Below, one piece after another: positions 17,281-25,176 of a DNA stretch of 44,110 nucleotides. The position numbers and the translations under genes are program-made. The notes beneath the pieces are model-generated. The model was not told the origin of the DNA, made no database searches, and was given only the letters and a program-made list of their open reading frames with translations. The stretch is from assembly GCF_000768875.1 (NCBI RefSeq), contig NZ_JRAO01000020.1:1-44110 (forward strand), written 5' to 3'. This DNA comes from Porphyromonas sp. COT-239 OH1446. GTDB taxonomy: Bacteria > Bacteroidota > Bacteroidia > Bacteroidales > Porphyromonadaceae. The number at the start of each line of letters is the position of its first letter. Within the stretch, counting starts at the first letter, position 1.

Positions 17281-18138
17281 CTAGAACTCTATGGGGATGT
17301 ATTGGCCTGCCTGATGTCGTGGGAAGCGAAGACCTCCGTTGGCTAGGATGGTGCTCGTACCATCGGGATTCTTGAAGATGGTAAGATTGCGGAGGCCACC
17401 CGTAGAGATGCGCCTCTGAGGGTCAGCCATGATGTCGTTGAACCGCTGGACGAAGTCCTTGCGCTGGGTAGGAGTGTGCCTCACCGTGGGCTGAGGGTGC
17501 ATGGCGAAGCCGATTGAGGGGTAGAGGGCAGCCAGCTCGAAGTGGAAGAGGCCCTCGGCATCCTTGGCCTCGAGGATGAGCCCGGGTAGGCCTCTGAGCT
17601 TCCATGGACCATAGGGTAGGGGCAGGTCTTCGGTGAACCAAACAGTCCACTCTCGCCCTCCATAGCTGATACTGGCACGCTGACAGGTGTAGCCTGCGAT
17701 GACCCGCTCCTCGGTGCCGATCTCCCAGCCCTCGAGGGGAGGCTCGGAATAGACGAAGAGGTCTGGGAAGGCTGCGTCGAGCACCTGAAGGCCGCCGCCC
17801 TGACGCTGCGTGATGATGGGCTCGAAGTACTTCTCGGCCTTGCCCGTGCGCTCGAAGTACTCTCGCTTGAGCTGCTCTGTGGCCTCGTTAGAGGCATTTA
17901 CGGAGTCTAGCTGATAGCGAGCATAGTCTGCGAAGACTGCCTCCGATGGGGTAGCCTGTAGGATGGTGAAACCACTCTGCTCGGGGAGCTTGACACGCTC
18001 GTTGCCCCGGGTGGTGAGCTTGTAGATGATGCCTAGGGGCTTGGCCTCGCTCTGGGCAGAGAGTTGGGGGGTGTGGCAGAGCCCGAGGAGGGTCATGAGC
18101 CCTAGGGCAGTGGCTCGTGGTCGGAGAAGGGTTTTCAT
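17281..18138 (-). CDS. GLPGLI family exported protein
   Basis: 285 residues with signal peptide ([19 protein letters not shown]). The family name motif GLPGLI is present exactly at residues 183-188 ([14 protein letters not shown]), and the preceding [24 protein letters not shown] region is also typical. The function of the family is unknown; it is periplasmic and recurrently linked to carboxypeptidase-regulatory-domain barrels, as here with 4 bases between the genes. The pair probably works together at the outer membrane. Confidence 0.92.
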   Translation of the reverse strand: MKTLLRPRATALGLMTLLGLCHTPQLSAQSEAKPLGIIYKLTTRGNERVKLPEQSGFTILQATPSEAVFADYARYQLDSVNASNEATEQLKREYFERTGKAEKYFEPIITQRQGGGLQVLDAAFPDLFVYSEPPLEGWEIGTEERVIAGYTCQRASISYGGREWTVWFTEDLPLPYGPWKLRGLPGLILEAKDAEGLFHFELAALYPSIGFAMHPQPTVRHTPTQRKDFVQRFNDIMADPQRRISTGGLRNLTIFKNPDGTSTILANGGLRFPRHQAGQYIPIEF

Positions 18139-18238
18139 AAGATGTTGGGTGTTTGGGGTGAATAATCTTCTTCGGGGTGATGCCGAGGGGCTGCCCCTTG
18201 CCCTAGTAACGTGTAGGGGATAGGCTTTAGTATGCAGA

Positions 18239-18285
18239 GGGGTCGCAGCCGAGGCTCAGATCATGTAGCTTCGTTCTGCGACCCC
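18239..18285. terminator. Stem-loop downstream of the thioredoxin-fold lipoprotein gene
   Basis: GGGGTCGCAG (18239-18248) pairs perfectly with CTGCGACCCC (18276-18285) around a 27-base loop. It lies after the minus-strand gene ending at 18319 and likely ends that transcript. No T-run is evident. Confidence 0.5.
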
Positions 18286-18318
18286 TTGGTTTGAGGTGAT
18301 ATGATGGAGGCTGGTGGC

Positions 18319-18801
18319 CTACTTGATGATCTTGTCGAAGGCCTCCTTGAGCTGCTCGATGCTGAGCAGTCCGATGGAGTTGCTCGGAGTACCCTTGAGG
18401 GGAACGTAGATGAGGGTAGGCAGGGCCGAGACGCCGAAGGCACGTGCAAGCTCGGGCTCATTGTCTACATTGACTTTGTAGACCTTGACCTGACCCTTAT
18501 ACTGTGCTGCTACCTCCTTGAGGCGGGGCGAGAGTGTACGGCAAGGGCCACACCAGTTGGCATAGAAGTCGATCACCACGGGGCGATCTCCCTTGAAGAC
18601 GAACTTCGTGGGCTCCTCCTTGTAGTCCCAAATGTTGGCACGGACGAACTTGGCGTCGATCGACTCTACAGAGCCCTCCTGCTTGGTCTCTTGCTTGGCT
18701 TCCTGCTTGTCCTTTTGACCTCCAGTGCAGGCCTGTAGTGAGCTGCCCAGGCCTAGGATCATGATCCCAGCCATAAGGACGAGTTTCATTTGCTTCTTCA
18801 T
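18319..18801 (-). CDS. Thioredoxin-fold lipoprotein
   Basis: 160 residues. A lipoprotein signal peptide ends at C25 (SSLQAC), followed by a charged linker of KQE repeats and a thioredoxin domain from about residue 50. The redox motif is WCGPC with C84 and C87, and the cis-proline is P128 (ALPTL), so the full thioredoxin active site is present. It is expected to face the periplasm, anchored by lipid, and to reduce or exchange disulfides there. The residues after C25 (TGGQ) lack the acidic surface-export signature seen in the cytolysin-like protein at 19431. It has its own promoter at 18875-18882. Confidence 0.9.
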   Translation of the reverse strand: MKKQMKLVLMAGIMILGLGSSLQACTGGQKDKQEAKQETKQEGSVESIDAKFVRANIWDYKEEPTKFVFKGDRPVVIDFYANWCGPCRTLSPRLKEVAAQYKGQVKVYKVNVDNEPELARAFGVSALPTLIYVPLKGTPSNSIGLLSIEQLKEAFDKIIK

Positions 18802-18874
18802 TCTAAGTCTTTTTTGTTTCTATTTGCTTGTTGGAGCGCAGCCGCCCCCTCTTGGGCTGGCGGTTTGTTCTCGT

Positions 18875-18882
18875 CAAATATA
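18875..18882 (-). promoter_or_regulatory. Promoter -7 element of the thioredoxin lipoprotein gene
   Basis: On the minus strand TATATTTG matches TAnnTTTG, about 75 bases before the start codon at 18801. No clear -33 element is visible. Confidence 0.5.
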
Positions 18883-18972
18883 AGCATTTATTCTCCGCGA
18901 AGGTTCACTCGACTAGGGCCTAGAGAGGAGGGGAGGGGGCGAGGGGGAAGGGCTGAGCTCTCGATAGACCCT

Positions 18973-19110
18973 CGAGCGAGGGCTCTCGTGGAGCTCAGGC
19001 GAATGCCTATCTATACCCCGATGGAGCTCCTATTTGGATCTCTGTGGAGTTCCTATTTGAGCCTCGATGGAGCTCCTATTTAAGTCTCTCCTGCGCTCCT
19101 ATCCTATCTG
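18973..19110. repeat. 23-bp periodic degenerate intergenic repeat, array B (6 units)
   Basis: Units start at 18973, 18996, 19019, 19042, 19065 and 19088. The best three read CGATGGAGCTCCTATTTG, TGTGGAGTTCCTATTTGAG and CGATGGAGCTCCTATTTAAG. The array lies in the 630-base divergent gap between the thioredoxin lipoprotein and the cytolysin-like gene. Nothing else in the gap looks like a gene. Confidence 0.65.
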
Positions 19111-19261
19111 TATTTTTATGGGTCATCAAACTTATTATGAGCTATTTAATCGTAATGTCTGGAGTGAGTCTTAAGAAGCTTCTCTTGTATTGTAGAGGGG
19201 TGGATAATCGGTAGCATTATATGGTTTGTTGGCAGACTTCTCAAAAAAATTTTCGATCACG

Positions 19262-19287
19262 ATGCAAGATATGCTTTTTCCTTGCAT
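19262..19287. promoter_or_regulatory. Inverted repeat upstream of the cytolysin-like gene, possible operator
   Basis: ATGCAAG (19262-19268) and CTTGCAT (19281-19287) form a perfect dyad with a 12-base spacer, about 145 bases before the start codon. A GGGGC/GCCCC hairpin follows at 19301-19319. I find no TAnnTTTG promoter in this region, so control may be by another sigma factor or a regulator binding the dyad. Confidence 0.35.
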
Positions 19288-19430
19288 TCTATAAGCAGGA
19301 GGGGCAAGAAAGTCGCCCCCCTAGCCTCTAAGTCCCCAGCCTCATTGAGCATGGAGCGACATCAGATGGCTTTCGATTAATTCATTACAAATAGTTGGGA
19401 ACTCTTATTCAACAATTTAATTTTATAAAG

Positions 19431-20954
19431 ATGACAAGTGTATCAAAAACCCTAGCAATAGCTCTATGCGCCGTTGCTCTTGCCTCTTGCAATAAAGAGG
19501 AAGGTCCCTCGAAGGGAAAATCTGGGAATCAATTTGCCCAAGAGTTTAACCAATACGTTAAGTCGCTGCCTAGAATACAACAAATGGCTCCATTCGCTGA
19601 GCGTCTTGTAAGCAGCAACAATACACCACGGGTATCACTGCTCAACACAGCTAAGGAAGAGGAAAAGGAGTATGAACAGGCTCGCGAGGTAGACGAACAG
19701 TTGTTGTTCTCCGATGCCAATACGATCTTCTACCCTGGTGCGCTGATCAAGGCTAGCTCTATCATCGAGGGAACGTACATCCCCATCGTGGCTCAGCGCA
19801 AGCCTATTACGATCTCTACCTCATTGATTGGGGCTGCAGGCAAGACTTCTATTACTGTTGCAGATCCCAAACTCTCGACTGTGAGAGATGCAGTCAGTGC
19901 ACTGCTTGAGAGAGACTTCAAGACACCACCTGCAGATATTACATATTCTTCCGAAGAGGTTCATGATGAGCAGCACCTGCGCATTGCTCTTGGGGCTAAC
20001 TACAATGGTACGACTGCTACGGTAAAGGCTTCTGCTGGATTTAACTACGACAATACTAAGAAGAGATATATCGTTAAGGTACAGCAGGTCTTCTATACAC
20101 TAGACATTGACCCACCTGCACAGCCAGCCGATTTCTTTGCTAACGAATTTGAATATAAGGCTGCTTTCGGCGGCAAAAAGCCCTTGTACATCTCAACAAT
20201 CAAAATGGGACGAGTGCTCCTGCTTGGTATCGAAACGGATATGACAAAGTTCGAACTGGATACCAAACTGCAAGCCACGTTCGGTAAGACATTTGATGGT
20301 AATGCAGAGGCTGCTTACAATGCGATCAAGAACAGATCTTCTATCCGCGGACGCGTTATCGGTGGTGATGGCAAGCTTGCAGGGAAGAGTGTCTCTGACG
20401 TAGCAGTGATCAAGGAATTCCTTACCGAAGGAGCTAACTATGGCAAGGACAACCAGGGTGCACCAATCGCTTATCAGCTAAGAGAGCTGGGTACTAATGA
20501 GCTCTTCAAGACTGTTATCTACTCTAAGTACAAGAAGGCTAAGACCCCTGTTCAGAAGATCACCTTCGATCTACAGATCTTGCTCGGAGCACTCAAGACT
20601 AAGTCTGGTGAGACACTCAATCAGATGGGTCGCATATATGTTCAGAGAAAGAGCGTGAACGGAACGGTTTCTAAGAGTGAGCTATTCTTCAATGAGTATA
20701 TCACAGAGAGCAAGATCAACAATTATGGCCCAGGAGAAGAAATCAAGATCATTGTAGATCGCAAGCATCATGATGGCAAGGAACTCTCCTTCAAGCTGGC
20801 TACCTCTCTAGACTTGGTAAGAGAAGCAAAACTAAGAGGAAAGGGTAAGAATCTATATGATTATCAAGACAAGAATCCTCTAGTTCTTGAGGACGAGACA
20901 CAAGCGTTCCAACTGTCTTTAGAACTAAAAAATCAGCATGTTACTGAACAGTAA
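19431..20954 (+). CDS. Cholesterol-dependent-cytolysin-like (thiol-activated cytolysin family) surface lipoprotein
   Basis: 507 residues from ATG 19431, preferred over an in-frame TTG at 19395 because it directly starts a lipoprotein signal (lipobox LASC, C20). The mature start CNKEEG fits the K-(D/E)2 surface-export signal described for Capnocytophaga lipoproteins. Several blocks match the cytolysin core: NTIFYPGALIKASSIIEG, KPITISTSL, QVFYTLDIDPPAQPADFF, KPLYISTIKMGRVLLLGIET and RGRVIGGDG, in the same order as in pneumolysin-type toxins (domains 1-3). The Trp-rich undecapeptide of domain 4 is missing, so the C-terminal third probably binds something other than cholesterol. Base composition is visibly A+T-richer than the neighbours, hinting at transfer. 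It is likely a pore-forming or pore-derived surface protein; the target is unknown. Confidence 0.82.
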   Translation: MTSVSKTLAIALCAVALASCNKEEGPSKGKSGNQFAQEFNQYVKSLPRIQQMAPFAERLVSSNNTPRVSLLNTAKEEEKEYEQAREVDEQLLFSDANTIFYPGALIKASSIIEGTYIPIVAQRKPITISTSLIGAAGKTSITVADPKLSTVRDAVSALLERDFKTPPADITYSSEEVHDEQHLRIALGANYNGTTATVKASAGFNYDNTKKRYIVKVQQVFYTLDIDPPAQPADFFANEFEYKAAFGGKKPLYISTIKMGRVLLLGIETDMTKFELDTKLQATFGKTFDGNAEAAYNAIKNRSSIRGRVIGGDGKLAGKSVSDVAVIKEFLTEGANYGKDNQGAPIAYQLRELGTNELFKTVIYSKYKKAKTPVQKITFDLQILLGALKTKSGETLNQMGRIYVQRKSVNGTVSKSELFFNEYITESKINNYGPGEEIKIIVDRKHHDGKELSFKLATSLDLVREAKLRGKGKNLYDYQDKNPLVLEDETQAFQLSLELKNQHVTEQ

Positions 20955-20974
20955 TAGTCGTAGACTCTAAATCT

Positions 20975-21007
20975 ATTGGGGATGCCGATCGGCATCCCCA
21001 ATTTTTA
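20975..21007 (+). terminator. Strong intrinsic terminator after the cytolysin-like gene
   Basis: A perfect palindrome at 20975-21002 (14-base arms centred on CGATCG, arm ATTGGGGATGCCGA) is followed by a run of T. This is a textbook rho-independent terminator, so the cytolysin-like gene is monocistronic. Confidence 0.85.
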
Positions 21008-21095
21008 TCCCCCAGCTTCGCAGCCTTGATGCAAATGCTCCATCGTGATGCGAATACTCCTCGAGAGAGAGGGGCGGAGGCCGAGGGTGGGGAGC

Positions 21096-21127
21096 TTTGC
21101 TCGTTGTGTGAATAAGTGTTACATTTG
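21096..21127 (+). promoter_or_regulatory. Promoter of the DUF4300 lipoprotein gene
   Basis: TTTG at 21096-21099 and TACATTTG at 21120-21127 are 20 bases apart, a full match to the Bacteroidota promoter pattern. The start codon is at 21237. Confidence 0.7.
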
Positions 21128-21236
21128 TGCGCCTGCCTAGTAGATAGCTCCCCCCCTCGGCCAAGGCCATGGGAGCTAGCTCTGCCTCGATCACGAGTCT
21201 GACGAGGTGATTGTCTCATGATTATTCTTTACACCG

Positions 21237-22166
21237 ATGAAACATCTTTTTTCTGTTCGTAGGCTGCTCCCCTTGGCTATGAGCCTTATGCTGGGTGTCG
21301 CTCTCTCGAATTGTTCCTCGAGACCGAATGCCTCGAAAGTCTCTGAGACGGCCGTCTATTGTCATCTCTTCGATCCAGCAAGCCAAGAGGAAGTCTCTCG
21401 GGCCATGATGCGCTCAGGGCTCGCAGAGGCTAATGTGTCTGCCTTTATCGAGAGCGTGCGACAGTTTTATGATGCTGTCGGAGGATTGGGTCTTGTGCGA
21501 GAGGGGTATGAGCCCCTCGAGGAGAGCTCTACACATTTTGATGCAGAGATGATCCAAATGGCTTGGGATGCTCGCTATCCGAGCTTTGCAGGTTACAATT
21601 GCCGCATAACCTCCTTTGCTCTCCTGCAGGATCTCATTAGGGTTGATCACCCAATTCAGGAGCGTCCCGAAACGCTCTTCTTCGACGATGAGGCTCTCGA
21701 TAGCTGTGGACGTATGCTGCTGCATCAGAGAGATAACTTCTATAGTGTCTTCTCTCCCGTCCCCACAGCGTATGATCAAGAGATTAAGGGGCATGTGTCT
21801 CGAATGCAGGAGGCCTGGCGCAAGATGGGGATCAGCTTTCCCCATAAGGGAGACCCAACGAAGGCCTCTCTCATCTCGGTGGTGATGCACTCGGCCATTA
21901 CTCCTGAGGATAGCTACCTCTTCGTTGGCCATGCGGGTGTGTTGATCCCAACGGACGATGGGCTACTCTTTGTTGAGAAGCTCTCTTTCCAAGCTCCCTA
22001 TATGCTCATCCGTTTCCCCGATCGCACTGCGCTCAACGATTATCTCATGCGGATGTATGACACTGAGTGGGGGCAGCCCACCGCATCGCCCTTCCTCCTG
22101 GAGAATGATGAGCTACTCGAGGGCTACCGACCCAACCCGAACAAACCTACTGGGCAGGACGAATAG
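21237..22166 (+). CDS. DUF4300 family lipoprotein
   Basis: 309 residues. A lipoprotein signal ends at C26 (ALSNC). The body matches DUF4300 as I know it: YNCRITSFALLQD (120-132), ISFPHKGDPTKASLISVVMHS, and FVGHAGVLIPTDDGLLFVEKLSFQAPY (229-255). C122 after Asn, H232 and E247 in these conserved blocks resemble the spacing of a papain/NlpC-like Cys-His-acid site, but this is inference and no activity is established. Such proteins are found in oral Firmicutes and Bacteroidota. It has its own promoter (21096-21127) and a terminator shared with the next, convergent gene. Confidence 0.82.
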   Translation: MKHLFSVRRLLPLAMSLMLGVALSNCSSRPNASKVSETAVYCHLFDPASQEEVSRAMMRSGLAEANVSAFIESVRQFYDAVGGLGLVREGYEPLEESSTHFDAEMIQMAWDARYPSFAGYNCRITSFALLQDLIRVDHPIQERPETLFFDDEALDSCGRMLLHQRDNFYSVFSPVPTAYDQEIKGHVSRMQEAWRKMGISFPHKGDPTKASLISVVMHSAITPEDSYLFVGHAGVLIPTDDGLLFVEKLSFQAPYMLIRFPDRTALNDYLMRMYDTEWGQPTASPFLLENDELLEGYRPNPNKPTGQDE

Positions 22167-22216
22167 TCGACCCTATGCTCTGCCCCCTGGGATTTGCCTG
22201 ATCCCGAGTAAAAGAC

Positions 22217-22254
22217 GAAGCGTCGCTGGAGGCTAATGCCTCTAGCGACGCTTC
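22217..22254. terminator. Bidirectional terminator between convergent genes
   Basis: GAAGCGTCGCTGGAGGC (22217-22233) pairs with GCCTCTAGCGACGCTTC (22238-22254), 17 pairs with a single G-T wobble, loop TAAT. It ends the DUF4300 gene (plus) and the deacetylase gene (minus). Confidence 0.85.
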
Positions 22255-22274
22255 ACTGTTTGAAGGGAGAGGGA

Positions 22275-23789
22275 TTACCTCCCACTCGTGTAGACCTGGT
22301 TGTCCTTAAGCTGTTTGCCTGCGAAGAGTTCGTCGAGGGTTACGATGCGGTAGCCCTTGGCCTTGAGGTTGCGGATCACCTCGGGGATAGCATCGACTGT
22401 AGATTTGTGGATGTCATGCGCTAGGATGATGGCATGGGCCGATGCCTTGGACATTTCCGAAGCAACCTTGGAGGCATCACGATACTTCCAGTCGAGAGGA
22501 TCGACACTCCAGCCCATGATCGGACGACCTACGAGAGGAAGCTTTTCCTTGGTGAAAGCACCATAAGGGAAGCGGAAGTAAGTAGGGCGCTCGCCCGTGA
22601 TCCGCTCGGTGATCTCGTCGGTACGCTTGATTTGCTCCTGAGCCTCTTCGAGTGATATCTTCGCAAAGTTCTTGTGGTCGTAGGAGTGATTGCCTACGTT
22701 GTGCCCCTCGTCGAACATACGTCTCATCGTCTGTTGTTGCACAGCAGCCGACTTGCCTAGGACGAAGAAGGTCGCCTTTACATCCTCACTCTTGAGGATA
22801 TCGAGTAGACGAGCTGTGTAGACCGAGGGCCCATCGTCGAAGGTAAGGGCTACGCAGGGAGCGTCCGAGCTAGCCTCCGAGGCGGCTGCTCGCTTAGGCT
22901 TGGGCACGGTCTTGGGGCGGGGCTGCTCTGCCTCGTGCCGAGACTGCCTGAAGAGTGAGGCGAACCGCTGACCCAAGTACTTGTCCATTACCGACTGAGG
23001 GATCTGTATCGTGAACGAACCCATAGCCCCGCTGGCGATCTGATACTTATCAAAGATCACATACCAGTGCTTACTCTCATCGAAAAAGACCGTCTTGTAA
23101 TTCTCTACATTGGGCTTAGTCCCCTCCTCGATGTCAAGCTTCATCTCTTGCCAGAGTATCTCTAGCTCCTCATTGTTGGCATAGCTTCCGCTCTGTTCTA
23201 ATCGCTCACGCACAGCATGTTCGGCCATACCCCTAATCTCGGAGGCAAAGCCTTCGAAAGCCTCTTGACTGTCGAAGAGGTCGGCCGTAGTGAGCCGACG
23301 CCTGCCTTTGAGGTCATAGGTCGAGCAATAGAACTTGTCCTCGTAGTTATTTCCCAGTGAAGTGCTGCGTGCATAGAGTAGCACCAGTAGCTCCTCAGAC
23401 TTGTATTTGATCTCGAAGTGCTGATTGAAGTCTATAGCCCCAATGGCATCGCCGCCGAGGCGTTCCACTTCGTTTTTGAACTCATCGACAAAGAGTTGAG
23501 AGAAGTCTCGCTCATGATCGTTGATGAAGTCGTGCCGTGTGATGGGAAACGATACGGTCAGGTGGCTCTTGTCGGGGTCGTTGCCGATCTTCGTTGTGAA
23601 GACCTGAACGTCCTCGTCAGTCTCCGAGAGTTTAATTTCCTCAGTAAGGTCGGCCAGCTGCCTGATCTCTAGGTTTTCGGTCTCCGAAGTCGTGCCCTCG
23701 GAGGTGGTATTGCTGCTCGAGTTCGAGCCGCAGCCCACCAATAGCGAGGCTACTAGGAGGGCAGATAAGAAGAGTGAATACTTTTTCAT
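22275..23789 (-). CDS. Polysaccharide deacetylase lipoprotein with N-terminal DUF4163/DUF3298-type module (PdaC-like)
   Basis: 504 residues. Lipobox LLVGC gives C20, then a Ser/Thr-rich linker. Residues about 55-285 resemble the DUF4163 plus DUF3298 module found in Bacillus PdaC and RsiV. A basic, proline-rich linker (RPKTVPKPKR) leads to a NodB domain from about 312. Its motifs are intact: TFDDGPS (D318, D319), HSYDH (H368, H372), RFPYG (R406), D430 and W434, and the catalytic histidine H458 (LAHDIH). It should remove acetyl groups from an envelope amino-sugar polymer, probably peptidoglycan, from the periplasmic or surface side. The exact substrate cannot be told. It has its own promoter at 23813-23820. 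Confidence 0.9.
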   Translation of the reverse strand: MKKYSLFLSALLVASLLVGCGSNSSSNTTSEGTTSETENLEIRQLADLTEEIKLSETDEDVQVFTTKIGNDPDKSHLTVSFPITRHDFINDHERDFSQLFVDEFKNEVERLGGDAIGAIDFNQHFEIKYKSEELLVLLYARSTSLGNNYEDKFYCSTYDLKGRRRLTTADLFDSQEAFEGFASEIRGMAEHAVRERLEQSGSYANNEELEILWQEMKLDIEEGTKPNVENYKTVFFDESKHWYVIFDKYQIASGAMGSFTIQIPQSVMDKYLGQRFASLFRQSRHEAEQPRPKTVPKPKRAAASEASSDAPCVALTFDDGPSVYTARLLDILKSEDVKATFFVLGKSAAVQQQTMRRMFDEGHNVGNHSYDHKNFAKISLEEAQEQIKRTDEITERITGERPTYFRFPYGAFTKEKLPLVGRPIMGWSVDPLDWKYRDASKVASEMSKASAHAIILAHDIHKSTVDAIPEVIRNLKAKGYRIVTLDELFAGKQLKDNQVYTSGR

Positions 23790-23812
23790 ACGCTATGCTA
23801 TTTTAACACTCG

Positions 23813-23820
23813 CAAAGATA
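23813..23820 (-). promoter_or_regulatory. Promoter -7 element of the deacetylase gene
   Basis: Minus-strand TATCTTTG is an exact -7 consensus, 23 bases before the start codon at 23789, so the leader would be very short. Confidence 0.6.
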
Positions 23821-23872
23821 GATATTATCCCGTCAATTCTAGAGAGATGGGCTTCGAGTGCAGATAAATGTG

Positions 23873-23880
23873 TATTTTTG
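23873..23880 (+). promoter_or_regulatory. Promoter -7 element of the ftsX-folK operon
   Basis: TATTTTTG matches TAnnTTTG and lies about 120 bases before ftsX. Together with the element at 23813 it forms a divergent promoter pair. Confidence 0.6.
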
Positions 23881-23998
23881 CAGGCAAATTGCCCTTCTTA
23901 TGTCCATGCGCTTACTTTGAGGGCTTCCCGAGGTCCTTGGTGGCCTGGGGTCATGTTGTTCGTATTGCGATAGTGCTCAGTTCATTATATCAACTACT

Positions 23999-24880
23999 AT
24001 GCCTCGTCCTCCTCAGTCTCAGGGCCGCTCTATGCTCTCCCAGGCCCGTGTCATCAGCATCATCGGCCTACTGGTTACCCTCATAACGCTGGGCACTATC
24101 ACGCTGCTCCACCTGATTAGCTCGAGCATCGGACGAGAAATTCAGGAGCGCATGAGCTTCTCCGTCGAGCTAGGCAACGACCTGTCTGCCTCGCCCGAGG
24201 AGCTCCTCGAGGAGCTAAGCCTCGTCAAGGGGATCAAGTCTGTCGATTATCTCGATGCCGATAGTGCCGCCCGCCTCGTGCAGAGCGAGATCGGTGAAGA
24301 CCCTATCAAGGTATTGGGTTATAATCCCTTCTCCCCCATACTGCGCCTCAAGCTCGAGCATGACTACCTCTCACAGGACAGCCTCCTAGTTATCGAGCAG
24401 CGGCTCAGGGAGAGAGGCGTCGACACCCACCTCTCCTACCAAAAGGACATCCTACACTCGATGCAGGACAATATTGGCCGCATCCAGAGCTTCCTTTGGG
24501 CCGTCCTGGTGCTACAGCTCCTCCTGAGCATCCTACAGATCAATAGCTCGACCAAGCTACTCATCCATTCGGAGCGTATGACCATCCGCACACTGGCTCT
24601 AGTGGGGGCTTCGTCGTGGTTCATTCGTCGCCCCATCCTCTTGCGGGCTCTCGGCGATGGCCTCATCAGTGTACTCCTGGCTCTCTCGCTCCTCGGTCTC
24701 GGCCTCTACGCTACCCAGCGTAGCCTTAATATAGATGTGTGGAGCATGCTGCGCATGAGCGAGCTGCTCATTGCTGTGGCTCTCCTGATTACCGTGGCCC
24801 TCTTCGTCTGTGCTCTCTCCTCATGGAGAGCTAGCCACCGATACATCCGTATGGACGGCTCCAAGATCCATTTGGTCTAA
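23999..24880 (+). CDS. ftsX: Cell division protein FtsX
   Basis: 293 residues with the FtsX layout. One membrane helix near residues 17-40 is followed by an extracytoplasmic domain to about 160 (NDLSASPEELLEELSLVKGIKSVDYLDAD, a PLD/PCD-like fold). Three further helices follow (about 163-180, 222-245 and 258-280). FtsX pairs with the ATPase FtsE to control peptidoglycan hydrolases at the septum. FtsE is not in this window, as is common in Bacteroidota where the two are separated. It heads the operon ftsX, DUF3098, uppP, truB, queA, folK. Confidence 0.93.
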   Translation: MPRPPQSQGRSMLSQARVISIIGLLVTLITLGTITLLHLISSSIGREIQERMSFSVELGNDLSASPEELLEELSLVKGIKSVDYLDADSAARLVQSEIGEDPIKVLGYNPFSPILRLKLEHDYLSQDSLLVIEQRLRERGVDTHLSYQKDILHSMQDNIGRIQSFLWAVLVLQLLLSILQINSSTKLLIHSERMTIRTLALVGASSWFIRRPILLRALGDGLISVLLALSLLGLGLYATQRSLNIDVWSMLRMSELLIAVALLITVALFVCALSSWRASHRYIRMDGSKIHLV

Positions 24881-24909
24881 ACTTCACCTATATTCATACA
24901 TCACTCATC

Positions 24910-25170
24910 ATGCTGTATAGCAGAAAGAACTACATCCTGATGGGCCTCTCTGTGCTCATCATCCTCATCGGCTTCGCCCTCATGTCAGGTGGGGGATCCG
25001 ATAGCCCTGAGACCTTCAACCCTGAGATCTTCAGCTCTCGTCGCATCGTCCTAGCTCCTATTGTTTGCGTTGTCGGCTTCGTGCTGATGATCTATGCGAT
25101 CCTAGCCTCTCCAGCCCGCTCCCGAGGCGAGGCAGGCACTCCCTCCACCCCCACTAATCCTCAAGCCTAG
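24910..25170 (+). CDS. DUF3098 small membrane protein
   Basis: 86 residues with two hydrophobic helices separated by a polar loop (GGGSDSPETFNPEIFSSRR) and a Pro/Thr-rich tail. NYILMGLSVLIILIGFALMSGG and the FNPEIFSxRRIxLAP motif are characteristic of DUF3098, found directly after ftsX in many Bacteroidota. Its conserved place between ftsX and uppP suggests a role in envelope assembly or division, but none is established. Confidence 0.9.
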   Translation: MLYSRKNYILMGLSVLIILIGFALMSGGGSDSPETFNPEIFSSRRIVLAPIVCVVGFVLMIYAILASPARSRGEAGTPSTPTNPQA

Positions 25171-25176
25171 CCCCTG

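Noticed and set aside
19395-19397. TTG start for the cytolysin-like protein
   Set aside because: The extra 12 residues precede a complete lipoprotein signal; ATG 19431 is the natural start.
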